From Bactericera cockerelli (Eukaryota > Arthropoda > Insecta > Hemiptera > Triozidae), in contig CM044961.1 in assembly GCA_024516035.1 (NCBI GenBank), positions 1,238,020 through 1,302,019 on the forward strand: a stretch of DNA of 64,000 nucleotides, read 5' to 3'. The notes beneath the pieces are model-generated. The model ran no database searches. It was not told where the DNA came from and saw only the letters and a program-made list of their open reading frames with translations. Positions 24,676-37,457 of the stretch are shown here, piece by piece (within the stretch, counting starts at the first letter, position 1; the number at the start of each line of letters is the position of its first letter). Both the position numbers and the translations under genes were made by a program.

Positions 24676-27600
24676 CCTCCCTCTCTCTCCCTCTTTCTAT
24701 ACTTCTAGGTCTCAATTTCTTTCTCTAATATATTCAATCTCTTTCTCTCTAAATTGAACTTCTTATCCTATTTTTTCTCTTTTTTTTCTCAGGCTCTCTC
24801 TCTTCCTCTTCTTTTCTCTCTAATGTGATCTCTTTATTCTATTATTTCTCTTTCTCTTTTTTTCTCATGCTCTCTCTCTCTCTCTATCTTCTCTTTTCCT
24901 CTTCTTATCTTTCTCAAAATTGACTTTCTTAGCCTACTTTACTCTATCTTTAGCCTATCCCTTTTATTCACTCTATTATTATTTATTTCTCATGCTCAGT
25001 CTCTCTCTTGATCTCCTCTTTTTACTCTCATGCTCCCTCTCTTTTTCTCCCTCGCTTCTCTTTTCCTCTCTTCTCTTTTCCTCTCTTCTCTTTCCTTCTC
25101 ATTTTTTCCCGAGGAGTTGATGAGAGAGAAGATGATGGAGCATTAAGAAAATTCTGAAAAATGTGCTCAAATTTTCTAGTGTCCAGGTTTTGCGATAAAG
25201 TAGAAATGGCCACTGGTTGTGTTTAACCCATTCAGTTCTGTTTCTGCCACAGTAAACTATGTGTTACTGTTCCGTCACCAGTATCAGTGTTATGTTTAAC
25301 CCATTGAGTTCTGTTTTTCTTTTATCCAGTATCAGTGTTACTGTTAACCCATTCGGTTCTATTTTTTCCCCCAGTATCTGTGTTACTGTCGTCGTGCTCA
25401 ATGTTCACTTCCGGTCGCCGCAGACCCACAAAATGGCGCCCTGGGTCAAGCGGGTCTTCATCCAGTTCCTGCCGCGAATCCTGGTCATGCGGCGGCCGCA
25501 GTACAATCCTGACGGCTCTCAGTAAGTATTGCGGCCACACTAGGGGCATCATTTTATATAGGCCGCAGAAATATCTTGACGGCTCTCAGTCAGTATTGCG
25601 GCCATACTAGGGTCAACGTTTTATAAAGGCCGCAGTTTAATACTGCCGGGTCTCCATAAGTGTTGCAACCACACTGGGGGCAACGTATCATAAAGGCCGC
25701 AGTACAATCCTAACGGTTCTCAGTAAGTATTGCCGCATTTGCAGCTACGTTAGGAACAACGTATTATACCACAGTTTAATACTGACGGGTCTGCATAAAT
25801 GTTGCGACCACACTGGAGGCAACGTATTATGAAGATCACAGTACAATACTCATGGCTCTCAGTAAGTATTTCGGCATTTGCTGCTACATTAGGGACCACG
25901 TATTATAAAGGCCGCAGTACAATCCTTACGGCTCTCAGTAAGAATTGCGGCCAAAATGAGGGCTCTGTACCCAGACCCTAAACTCTACATCATTGACCCT
26001 AGACCCTGGTACCTACAGCTTGATAAACCCTTAGGAAACTGCAAGCTAGTCTGGCTTGTGAGGGTTAGTTAGTCAGTTCTCTGTTTATAGTCCTCTAGCG
26101 AGACACTGGTCTTCTCCCTGTTTAACGTCCCCCCACCCAAAACTTTTAATAAGCAATAATTCTTATATTTTGTCCGAAAATATCTCAATATCAAATTAAC
26201 CTCTGTATGTTCCTAGATATTATTTTTGAAACTATGTCTGTGTATGTACACCTCAAATAATTAAAAAAAAAATGAGTGTTTCACAGCCGTTTTTTAATTC
26301 GTAGCCATGAAACAGGAGCTACTGTAGACGCTTGTGGTCTGTGTTGTAGCCTGCCCATCCCGTATTTTTTAAATTAATTAACGGAGTATTTATATAATAA
26401 TAGTATGACACGTGCGTTGTAATTTCAAGTTTATTAAAACGATGAAGTCACCTGGGAAAATATGTGGGATTTTTTGTTCTAAAAAACGAGAGGAAGACAA
26501 AAGATCCCCGCTGTGATTTTCACAAAAGATAGAAGAAGTGTTTTTATGGCTTTTTTTTCGGAACTCTTTTGTATTTTTGGCTCAGAATTTAAGTATGAGG
26601 CAGGTATATGTAGGAAGGTAGGTAATATATCACCCGGGTTATCTGAAGCCTATGCATATACATATTTATCGCTTATATACGGTATATATACAATACTTAT
26701 GTAGGTACCTGGTACATAGATATCGTGTATGTACGGTACATAGGTAAATACATAAATAAATAAAAAAGAGTGTTTCACAGCCTTTTATAATTTCGTGGCC
26801 ATTAAACAGTATTAGCTACTGTAGACGCTTGTGGTCTGTGTTGTAGCCTGCCCATCCTGTAGTATGTCTCCCCCCTGATGGGCGAGAAGTGACACAATAC
26901 TTCCCATTTAGGTGCTTGAAACTATGCCTTTCTGTAACCATAAATTTAGTAAAGCGAGTTTGAAATTTAGTAGTTGTGTTAATGATCATCAATACACATA
27001 TGTTGCGACCTAATATAACTTAATATTATGTTAAATGTAATAGCTCGATGCGCCAGACTTGTAATCTGGAGGTTCGTGGTTCAAGTCGCGGATGCAGCGT
27101 AGATTTAGTAGGTAAAGCGAGCTTGAGTAGTTAGATGTGAATTACTGAATAGTTTTAAGGTACTAGAATTTTTATGTACTGGTTTTTTTTGTTATAATTC
27201 ATTTAATATTTTTTAAATATAAAAAACTTCTCCCAGGGTCCGTCCTTCCGGAAGGGAACCGAGGATGCAAGAAGCATTTAATTAATAATGCATCCTCAAT
27301 TGGAATAATATTAAATAAAAACGACATTAGTAGCTGGAATGGCCAGACTTGTAATCTGGAGGTCGGTAGTTCAAGTCTTAATAATAATACATGCCGAATT
27401 GGGCTTATATATATAAAAAAAACATAATATAAAAAACCTCCTCTTTTTTTAGGTCCAATGTCCATGATGCGCTCCTGTCTTCCCCCCAAGGACAAGCACC
27501 CGCCCAAAAGCTTCTACTGATTGGTCTTATATATAAAACAAAAAATAAAACATATATAAGAAACCTCCTCTTTTCTCCTCCTCCCCCAGATTCTCAGGTC

Positions 27601-29858
27601 CAATGTCCAATGTCCATGACTCTTTTCTCCTCCTCCCCAGATTCTCAGGTCCAATGTCCATGATGCGATCCTGTCTTCCCCCCAAGGACTCCCACCCCCC
27701 CAAAAGCTTCTACTAATTGGTCTTATATATAAAACAAAAAAAAACATATATAAAAAAATCTCTTCTTTCCTCCTCCTCCCCCCAGATTCTCAGGTCCAAT
27801 GTCCATGACTCTTTTCTCCTCCTCCCCCAGATTCTCAGGTCCAATGTCCAATGTCCATGACTCTTTTCTCCTCCCAAGATTCTCAGGTCCAATGTCCATG
27901 ATGCGATCCTGTCTTCCCCCCAAGGACACCCACCCCCCCGAGAGCTTCTACTGATTGGTCTTATATATAATAATAAAAAAAAAAAACATATATAAAAAAC
28001 CTCCTCTTTTCTCCTCCTCCCCCAGATTCTCAGGTCCAATGTCCATGATGCGATCCTGTCTTCCCCCCAAGGACAAACATATTTAAAAAACCTCCTCTTT
28101 CCTCCTCCCCCAGATTCTCAGGTCCAATGTCCATGATGCGATCCTGTCTTCCCCCCAGGGACAAACATATTTAAAAAACCTCCTCTTTTCTCCTCCTCCC
28201 CCCAGATTCTCAGGTCCAATGTCCATGATGCGATCCTGTCTTCCCCCCAAGGACTCCCACCCCCCCGAGAGTTTCTACCCGTACCACACGACGGCCCGAA
28301 GCACCGAGGATCTGTCCCGCTTCAAGCGGGAGTCCAGTCGGAAGAACAAGGATGATCTGTCGCCCAGGTAACCTTTTAAGAAAAAGGTAACCTTTAAAAA
28401 AAAAAAAATAAAAAAAAACCTGTCGCCCAGGTAACCTTTAATTAACATTTAGACGACCGGGTGTACCACCGGTGGTACACGCGTGTCTGTACGGAATGGA
28501 CCGGGTGTACCACCGGTGGTACACGTATATACTACGCCTGTGAATAGCCTAAACATCGCCGGTCCCACGGGAGAATTCACTAAAAACATGCCGGTCGCCT
28601 AAGTGTTAAAAAATAGACTAACAGCCGTATATTTATGAACAGAAAACGCCGTCTGAGCATGGTCTGAAGCAAGATTTCCTTTAATATTATTGGCCACAAT
28701 ACCTTGCCTGAGACATTGCTCAGACAAAATTCGCTGTTCATAAATACGGGTGTTACAGTTTGGTCGAAAAGTTTGAAAATTCGATGGCAATAAATACCGA
28801 CGGAACGAAGACACAATTTTTTCATGTCTCTTTTAGTAAAAATAAAACTGGATATCAGAGAATACTCGATATACGATAACTATTTTCAGGTCCACTTTAG
28901 ACATTTAAAGGTTGAAATTGACTCTTTATAAGAATTATTAGAGAAACCTAGATATAAGAGAAAGATATCCGGTTTCTGTTGTTCTCTTATATCCAGATTC
29001 CACTGGTCATACTTAGTTTCAATATTTTACTGCCGAGAAATTTCTAATATTAGAAATCGGAAGTATTTCAGTTTGCTAAAGTGAACTCCTCAGAAGTTAG
29101 ACTTCGCTTATAGGAGATGTATTGTTTATATTAATATCATTCTTGTACAAATAAATAAAAGTATTCAATTCAATTCAATTCAATTCGGCTCCCCAGCCTC
29201 GCCGACGGGCCTCTCATAGGCAGCGGCGCCAGCTGCAAGATTCACGGCCATGCCTCGCTCAGCAACATCCTCAGCGAGGCCATCCTCTCTTCCTCACCCG
29301 GCCTGGATGAGGCCAAGATGCGATCCCCCGCCTTCTCGCACGCCCAGTGCCCGCCCGTGATGCACCGCAGCTGTTTCTGCGTGCGGTTCATTGCGGAACA
29401 CACCCGCATGCAGGATGACTCCACTAAGGTAAGTGCGGGTCATAAATGATAACTATACCGCCCGTGATGCACCGCAGCTGTTTCTGCGTGCGGTTCATTG
29501 CGGAACACACCCGCATGCAGGATGACTCTACCAAGGTAAGTGCGAGTTGGACACGCATCAAGAGTATTTGAATTTGAATGATCACCCATCTAATTCCTAA
29601 TCTCGCCGGGCGTTGTTTAGCTTCAGTGACAGAACGGTAACTCGTCGTTGGCTTATTAACTCTTGATTCAAGAGATATATCACCCGACATTTACGTACCG
29701 AATAATAATAATAATTATGATAAAATGAAAGTCATTCACATAAATCTCATTTAAATAAAATAAATCACTTAGTCAGAGAAAAACATCAAAATCTCAAGAG
29801 AGTTGAAAAAAAATTCCCCCCAATGAGCATTAGCAGTTTTTTCTCGATATTTTTCCCT

Positions 29859-29892
<34 letters not shown>

Positions 29893-30321
29893 TTATTATA
29901 GCTTCTAAATATGACTTCTTTTCGTCTAAATATTTCGAAAGCTCGCATTGGCAGGGAAGCGGATTTCCTATCCGTCTCCATCCGAAGCTAATGAAGCGTG
30001 AATTACATCTCAAATACTATATCTCCCTGCTAATATCACTTTTTACTTTCCCTCCTCCTGTGACATGGGAAGTAATGGTGTCATTGTTTTTATTTCTGAT
30101 AGGAAGAAGAACTCTATGAACTAGTATTACCTACGAGGAACTTCATAAGTTTTACACATTTTTCTGGACAATACAAGTCCATTATCCTTTAAATTTAATA
30201 TTAATCTTAATTTTATTTTTGTGTGGCACACTGTTCAAATGGGTGATGAAACCCCGTAAATTAGATAAATAAATAAGTTTATTTTAGAGGCATAAGGAAA
30301 GCTGTGTGATGTTCATACTAT

Positions 30322-30374
<53 letters not shown>

Positions 30375-32096
30375 ATCAACTTTTTTTTCAAATAAATATT
30401 TTCATACCATCTTTGTTCCATCTTCCTTTTCCTCAGTCGTTCTCTCTCTATACTTTTTTACTTCCAAGTTAGTGATCAAATTTATGTATATCACTGTTAG
30501 ACCTCCGTGCTCCGTGGTGTAACGGTTGTAACTACTGACCGTAGTCCAGAGATCCTGAGTTCTATTCCCTGTTGTGGCAAACTTTTTAACAGAAAATTCT
30601 GTTCCCTCAGAACACGTGGGCATTTCCAGTCCTATACCCAGGCTGGGTGAGCTTTATGTGGGTATCTGGTACGATTCCCAGCGAATGGAGGGTAAAACCC
30701 ATGTCCTATATTAAAATCAGGAGGTTAAAACCAAAAAGAATCAACTGGTCACAATAGATCTAAATAGAGGTCGGTGTGATAATTGGGGCTTCTCTTGTGG
30801 ACCTCCAACCAGTCTATAATAATAATAATAATAAGTAATCGTATTTATGTTTATCGCAATTACCTACTCGAACTCAGAATTCTATTTTTACCGTACTTGG
30901 GAGTCAAACCAACGACCTAGAGGATAAAAGTCTGCTGCTTCTTTTATTAGACTAATGTCTCATTTGTTGTTATTGTTGTAACCAGCTTGGCTTCAACTTG
31001 GGGGAGTGATGGTCTCCAGCCAAACTCAAGAGAAAAGTTGGCTCGTTCTGAACCACATGATTTCTATGTGCGATCAACCATCTCATTTCGGTTTATTTTA
31101 CTTCCGACCTTTTTGTAAATATGTCGCTAAATATCTTATTCGCTTTGATAATAAAAAAAATTTAGCCATGAATAAAAAATAAAAAAAATGAAGTGGAGGA
31201 GTGTTTTCAGTGACAAAAAAGTTTACAAAATAGGTATTCATTTCTTTTCTTTCAATGTGTAACTTGGTCGAATTTACTAGAAACATAGTTTTTTTTTTTT
31301 TTTTGAGTGTCCAGAAATTGGACTGTAAAATCCTAGCAGTTGTAAGCGACGTGAAAAAAAAAACATAACAAAAAAAAAAAAAAAAAAAAATACAATACAA
31401 AAATGTTAAAATATTAAATTTATCACCAAAAATTCATAGAGTTAATAAATCATGAGGAAGCGTTCCGTCAACACTGGCTGAGCATTTTCCAATATTTTCT
31501 CCTCTTCATTTCCTTTTTCTTCCAATCTTTTTTTCCTTTTTTTTGTGTTTCCGATTCTGACTCTCCTTCTCTTCCCCACCTACGCAATGTATTTTATTCT
31601 GTCTTTATCTCTCTTTACACGTTACATCTCTGCTTCTACCTCTCTCCATATTTTTTCTTCTTCTTTTTTCTTTTATTTATCTCTTTCTCTCACTTTTTTC
31701 TCTTTTTTTATCATCTCACCCACGTAATGTCTCTATTTCTTTTTCACTTCCTCTGTTTATCTCTCTATCTCTCTCTATTTTTTATTTTATCCCACGTAAT
31801 ATCGCTTTTTTTTCATTTCCTCTTGATATCTCTCTTTCTTTCTTTCTCTCTCTCTCTCTTTCTCTTTCTCTTTCTTCATATCTCAGTTTCTCTGGCAACC
31901 TGAAAGAAAACTTCTCTCTCTCCCTTAATATATCAATTAATCTGTATTAAAAAAAAACTCAAAAAAAAATATTTTTTTAAAAATTATTTATCTTTCTCTC
32001 TAAATATCTCAATTTATTTCACTCATCTCAATATCCCTTTCTCATCTCTTTCTAAATATCTTAATTTATTTCTCTTTCTCTCTCTCTCTCTCTCTT

Positions 32097-32135
<39 letters not shown>

Positions 32136-35100
32136 CTCTTCCTTATTTTCCCTCTTCCCTCCAGTTATTTCTAAATTGTTTCTTTTCCATTTCTCCTTTT
32201 ACCGTATCTTTCTGACTTTGACGTAAAATAGAGATAGAGGGAGAAAATGAGTACAAGAAAAAGAGAGGAAAAGAGGAATTTGAATTTGAATTTGAATTGG
32301 TTTACTTTATTTTACATAATTGGTACATACATAATACATCACCTAAGCTAACAAGTAACTTCTGCGGTGACGGTTCTCTTCCTCAGGTTAATCTAAATAG
32401 GTAAAAAATAAAATAAAATTATAATAAAAAGTAAAAATATTTAAAAATGGCCTAATTTGTGTAAATGGAAACTGATTAAGTAAATTGAATAAATTGTATT
32501 GATAAATAAAGATTCAAAGATAAGTAGCTTCCTATGTGTACATGAAAAATGATTAAATAAATGGATAAAAATATCTATTCTTCTAGAAGTACAGCTTTTA
32601 TTTTGTCTTTTACAATATTAAAGTTTTCCTCGTCTATAAAATTTTGGCAATATTGGTTTAGTAGTTTTGGTATGGTATAAGATAAAACTCGTTCACCGTA
32701 TTTGGTAAATGCTTGACTCATAATAAATTCTTGTCTTCGGAGTTTATACGTAATTTCGATTTTTCTTCTGAATCGCGGGATATTGAAATTTTGTGTCATT
32801 AATACAAGTTTTGATAGTTGCTCGGGCGTTAAGAACTTTTGTTCGTTGCGATTATTATGAAAAAGGTATTTAATTATTTTCCTCTGTATACTATTTAACG
32901 GTTCTAAAATGTAAGCTGGTGCATAGGTATAAATTGTCACTCCATATCTTAGAATAGATTCAACGAGTGAGTAATATATTAATGATTTTATTTTACATGA
33001 GAGTGACCTGACATTACCTTTGCGTAGCTGGTAATTGACGATCCTCATTTTCTTACACAGCGTGTTTACATGAGTTTTCATTTTGAAGCTGTTGTCAATA
33101 TTAACCCCGAGATATTTACAACTATCCGTGTATTCAATATATGGGCACTGACAGTTATTGGTTATGTACATCTCTGTAAATAAACATGATCTATTATGAC
33201 ATTTTATTTTATAGTTATTTAATTCTGATATGCCTTTTGCTGTTCCCATCGCCATGGTCTCCGTTTTACTTTGATTAATGAATATATCATTATTGTAAAA
33301 ATATTTTTGTAATTTTATAAAATCATGTTGTGCCGTCTTTACTGCAATCTCAAGACTTTTGTGGATCGATATGATGCATGAATCGTCCGCGAACATTTTT
33401 AATTTACTCTGCAGATTTAGGTATTTTACATCATGAGTGTAAATATTATACCATCCTGGGCTATTTATCCCACCGGTCACCAAGCCGTCTTCGATAGAAA
33501 TTTCTTCACTCATTGTTTGTCCAATCTTTGTTATCTGAGTTCTACCATCCAGGTAATTAGTAAATAAACTATTTTTCATTCCTATGTCTTTAAATTTTCT
33601 CAATATATTAGCATGGTCCAAGGTTTCGAACGCCCGGGTCAGGTCCAGCCACAGGATTATAACATACATCCGGCGATCTAGGGCGGGGTTTATTAATTCT
33701 GCAAAGTCCTGTAATAAAGTTAAGGTGCTCTTTTTAGGCTGAAAACCGTATTGTAAATCGGGTATGATGCTATTTTCATTTAAGTATTTTTTAGTGTTCC
33801 ATTCCATGTATTTTTCAAGGATCTTTTCCAGGAAACTCATAGAACCCACCGGGCGGTAGTTCCCGTAATTAGCTACATCCCCCTTCTTGTACAGGGGGGT
33901 AATGCAAGAGATCTTCATCCGTGTGGGTATACTCTGAGTTGCGTGTATTCTTTGAATTAAGTATGTAATTATCGGTAATAAAACATGGATATTTTGTTTT
34001 ACATCTTGCGGTCTTATTTTATCAATGCCGGGTCCTGTTTTTCTTAATTTTTTAATTATTTTAAAAATGTCGCGTCTCTGTGGCGGGCTCATAAACATGG
34101 ATGTTATGTTTCCTTGCGGTTCATGATTTTTCATTTCTAGACTGAACTTTGGACCTGCGTTTTCTTGTTTTAACTCTTTTATTTGATTTTTAAATTTTTT
34201 ATTAAACTCATTAGCGAGCAATTCTAGATTTTGGGTCTCGAAGTTTTTGCTCAGTATTTTTTCACTTGGTTCTTTCTGATTTCTGTCGAGCAAAAAGTTC
34301 AGGACTTCCCAGATTTTTTTTATATCTCCATGACAGTTTTGTATACGTTTGTAAATATATATCCTTTTCTGTTTCTTTATCATATTTGTTACAATATTCC
34401 TTTTATTTTTATATTCCTCATAAAAAATATCATTCTTGTTTTTTCTCCATTTTTTTAAAAGGTCTTTTTTTTTCTTGTATATGTAGTTTGGTATTCTCGG
34501 TCACCCATGGAAATAATTCATCTTTCTTTGTTTTATATTTTACACTCGAGCATTTATCATAAATTTTATGAAATTCTTGTACAATTTTGTTATAGAGATC
34601 ATCTGGGTCCTCTATTTCAGCTAGATCTCCCCAGTTGGTTTCTGAAATCTCTTTGTTAATTTTATTAGAATTAAATAAGACTAATTTTTGAACTTCTTTA
34701 AGTTTTCTGTTTTTTACGGATGCGTCCGCATGGTATAATTGGATTGCAATGAAATAGTGGTCCGAGACCTTTGTTTTTATAACGGCTGAGGAAAACTCGT
34801 CCTTACCTTTTAATTTTAAATTTGCATGATCAAGGCATGCCGAGGTCTCATTACCACCCAGCATTTCTTCCCTAGTGACGGATTTTATAGTAGGCAACAA
34901 CCCGTTACTATACAGTGTATTTAGGTAAACAGAATTATTTGAGTTTTGTTTTAACGTACAAATGTTAATATCACCTATCATTAAAATACAATCATCTTTT
35001 TTGGGGGCATTTTGTAACCACCACTGTAAATCATTAACGAAAAGTTGCATATTGTTCTTAGGCGGACGATATATCGCGAGAATAGTGTATTCTAGGTTTT

Positions 35101-37392
35101 TCTTCCTGTTCTTTATTTTAAAGTTTAAGCTTTCTACTTCTTGAAAATTATATAAAATTTTCTCTATGGCAAAATTATCTCGATAGTATACTATTATTCC
35201 ACCACCTTTTTGTTTTTTACGGCACTTGACTATCTGATTGTAATTTTTAATTTTATATATCGTTGCTTCCTCCTCAGTAACATTAACCTCCGTCAATACC
35301 ATAATATCTATCTGGTTGATTACATTTTTTAATTTATAATTAATTAGGTCCCAGTGCTTCCTTAAACTTCTTACATTCACATGAATACATGTAAGTTTAT
35401 TTTCTTTGTATAATGTTTTATTCCATTCTTCAAGATCATCGAAATCCTGAGTGTTAATTTTTATATTTTTAAGTTTTCTAATTAAAAATTGTTCATTATT
35501 GATCATTTAAAATAATAAATAATTACAAGGTACATATTATATTTTTATATCCCAATTTACACTTTGGCCAAGTCATCCAAAGTTCTCAGACGAATGGCGT
35601 TTTCCCCCTCCGTTCTTTTTAAAAATATTTTCCCATTTCGAACCCAAATGTAGGAATAGGCCTTATCTTTTTTTAACCTTTTCGCTTCAAAGAGAAGTTT
35701 TTTCAAATAAGGCGATAGGTACTCTTTATGTATATCACTGTCGAGGGTTGCTGTGAGGTGAATTCTTCTGACTTCAAGGTAGGTTTATTCATTCTGATTT
35801 TCTCTATAATCTTGTCTCGAGTTTCTTCATCTTTAAGTTTCACTAGCAATGACTTAACTTGAGGTTCACTGTCCTTTTTTTTAACAATATTTTTTTCTAT
35901 GGTGTACTCATTTTCACTCACGAAGTTATTCACCTCAATCTTCTCGAATACTCTTGTAGTGAACGCTTTATAATCTATGTATTGTGGTACACCCGATATT
36001 TCAATCTTGCACTTATTTTCTTCCTGGACCATCTCCTGCACAAAACTTTCCAGATTTTTTACCTTTTTCTGTAATTCTCGATTTTGGGATTCCAACTTTT
36101 CTTGTGTTTTTTCAATCACTATTATTTTTTGTTGAGTCTCTTTGAAGGATTTATTTAGATCTTCGATCATTCCTCCATTGAACAACAAGCTTTTCTCTAT
36201 TTCCTGGAACCTGTCCTCCATGCTTGCCTTCAGCTCACCGAGCATCTTGCTCATCATCCTCTGAATGTTGGCCATCGTGACCGGCTCATCCGACTTGTCA
36301 TCACTGGAAAATGCTGATGGGGAATTAGAAGATCCAAAGCGGCCTTGATTTCCCCCAGGCTTCTTGGCGGCCCTGCATTCTGGACATTTCCAATTTGCCT
36401 TGGACGGATTGGACATGGACCGCCAGGAAGACTCCTTGACACCTCCGCATAACCAGTGAAGACCTTCCCCACAGACGCCGCACAGCAAGTGTTCGCCTCC
36501 CTCCGGAAGATCCTCCGCGCAAGTCTTACAGCTGCTTGACATCGTGACTTGGTACGAGTAAACAGCTAGTGGTCTCGGTACCTCTCCGTTTGATCCTCGG
36601 AACTACTCGAGAGCCGAAGCAATGATAAAGCTCAGCCGGGATGACGACGCACTGATAGGTGATGACCTTGACTCAGTTATTATCAGCTCTCCTTTTATCT
36701 TTATCAAAAGTAATCTAGCGGCGGTACTGAGAACTTATTGGAAAGTTGAGTACACTGGAAAGTTTGAGGTTCCAGCGGTAGCTACCGGTTCCCAATAATT
36801 TGGAAAACGATTGAACCAATCCACCAAAAAGTGCTGCTCTCTAGGTATTGAATTCTGCAGTTTTAGAAATGTTTGTGTATTCTTATCAGCTGTTTACTAT
36901 TTAATCGATAATTCCTTATCAAAATGTATTTATCACTGATTATCGACTGATTATGATTTTCTAAAAACAGCTGATTTTTAAAAAATTAAATTCAAACAAT
37001 GGCTGTTGTTATTTCGAAATGTTCAACAATTATTTTTTAAATGTTCATAAAAGTTTAACTTACATATTTTGCGTGTAATTCACAGTGGATTATAAAAGTT
37101 CACCACTTCGTGATTCTAAAAAAATTCACTAATATGTTCCACTTTCACTTTTTATTATAAAACTTTGTAAAATAGAGGAGCGTCTTAACAATCGACTGAT
37201 TACCACGAGAAGAAGAGAAGAGAAGGGAGTGGGGGAGAGAGAAAAGAGAGAGAGAGAGAAGATTAGTTGGAGAAAGGGAGACATAGGGAGACAGATAGTG
37301 AGATAGAAGAATAGTTGCAGAAAAAGAAAGTTAGAGATATACAGGGATAGATACATAGAGAGAGAGGTAGAGATATACATATAGGGATAGAT

Positions 37393-37457
<65 letters not shown>

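Larger units (their letters stand above)
32273..36800 (-). mobile_element. CR1-like LINE, antisense in intron 6, nearly complete
   Basis: On the minus strand: 5' UTR up to about 36800 (end uncertain), ORF1 with a PHD finger (36542-35557), ORF2 with endonuclease and RT but no RNase H (35506-32575), a 3' UTR and a tail of about four TTCAAA units (32273-32298). PHD-type ORF1, absence of RNase H and a short-repeat tail fit the CR1/L2/Daphne group. Both ORFs carry a single one-base frame break in an A run. It lies antisense to the nAChR gene. Confidence 0.85.

Noticed and set aside
27199..28039. Minus-strand frames repeating MDIGPENLG
   Set aside because: Antisense of the exon 5 acceptor array; the repeat explains them.
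25493..28275. CRISPR-like arrays of evenly spaced repeats
   Set aside because: A eukaryotic intron with repeats derived from exon edges, no unique spacers of constant length and no cas genes.
36254..36522. Additional minus-strand frames beside the PHD finger
   Set aside because: Alternative frames of the LINE ORF1.
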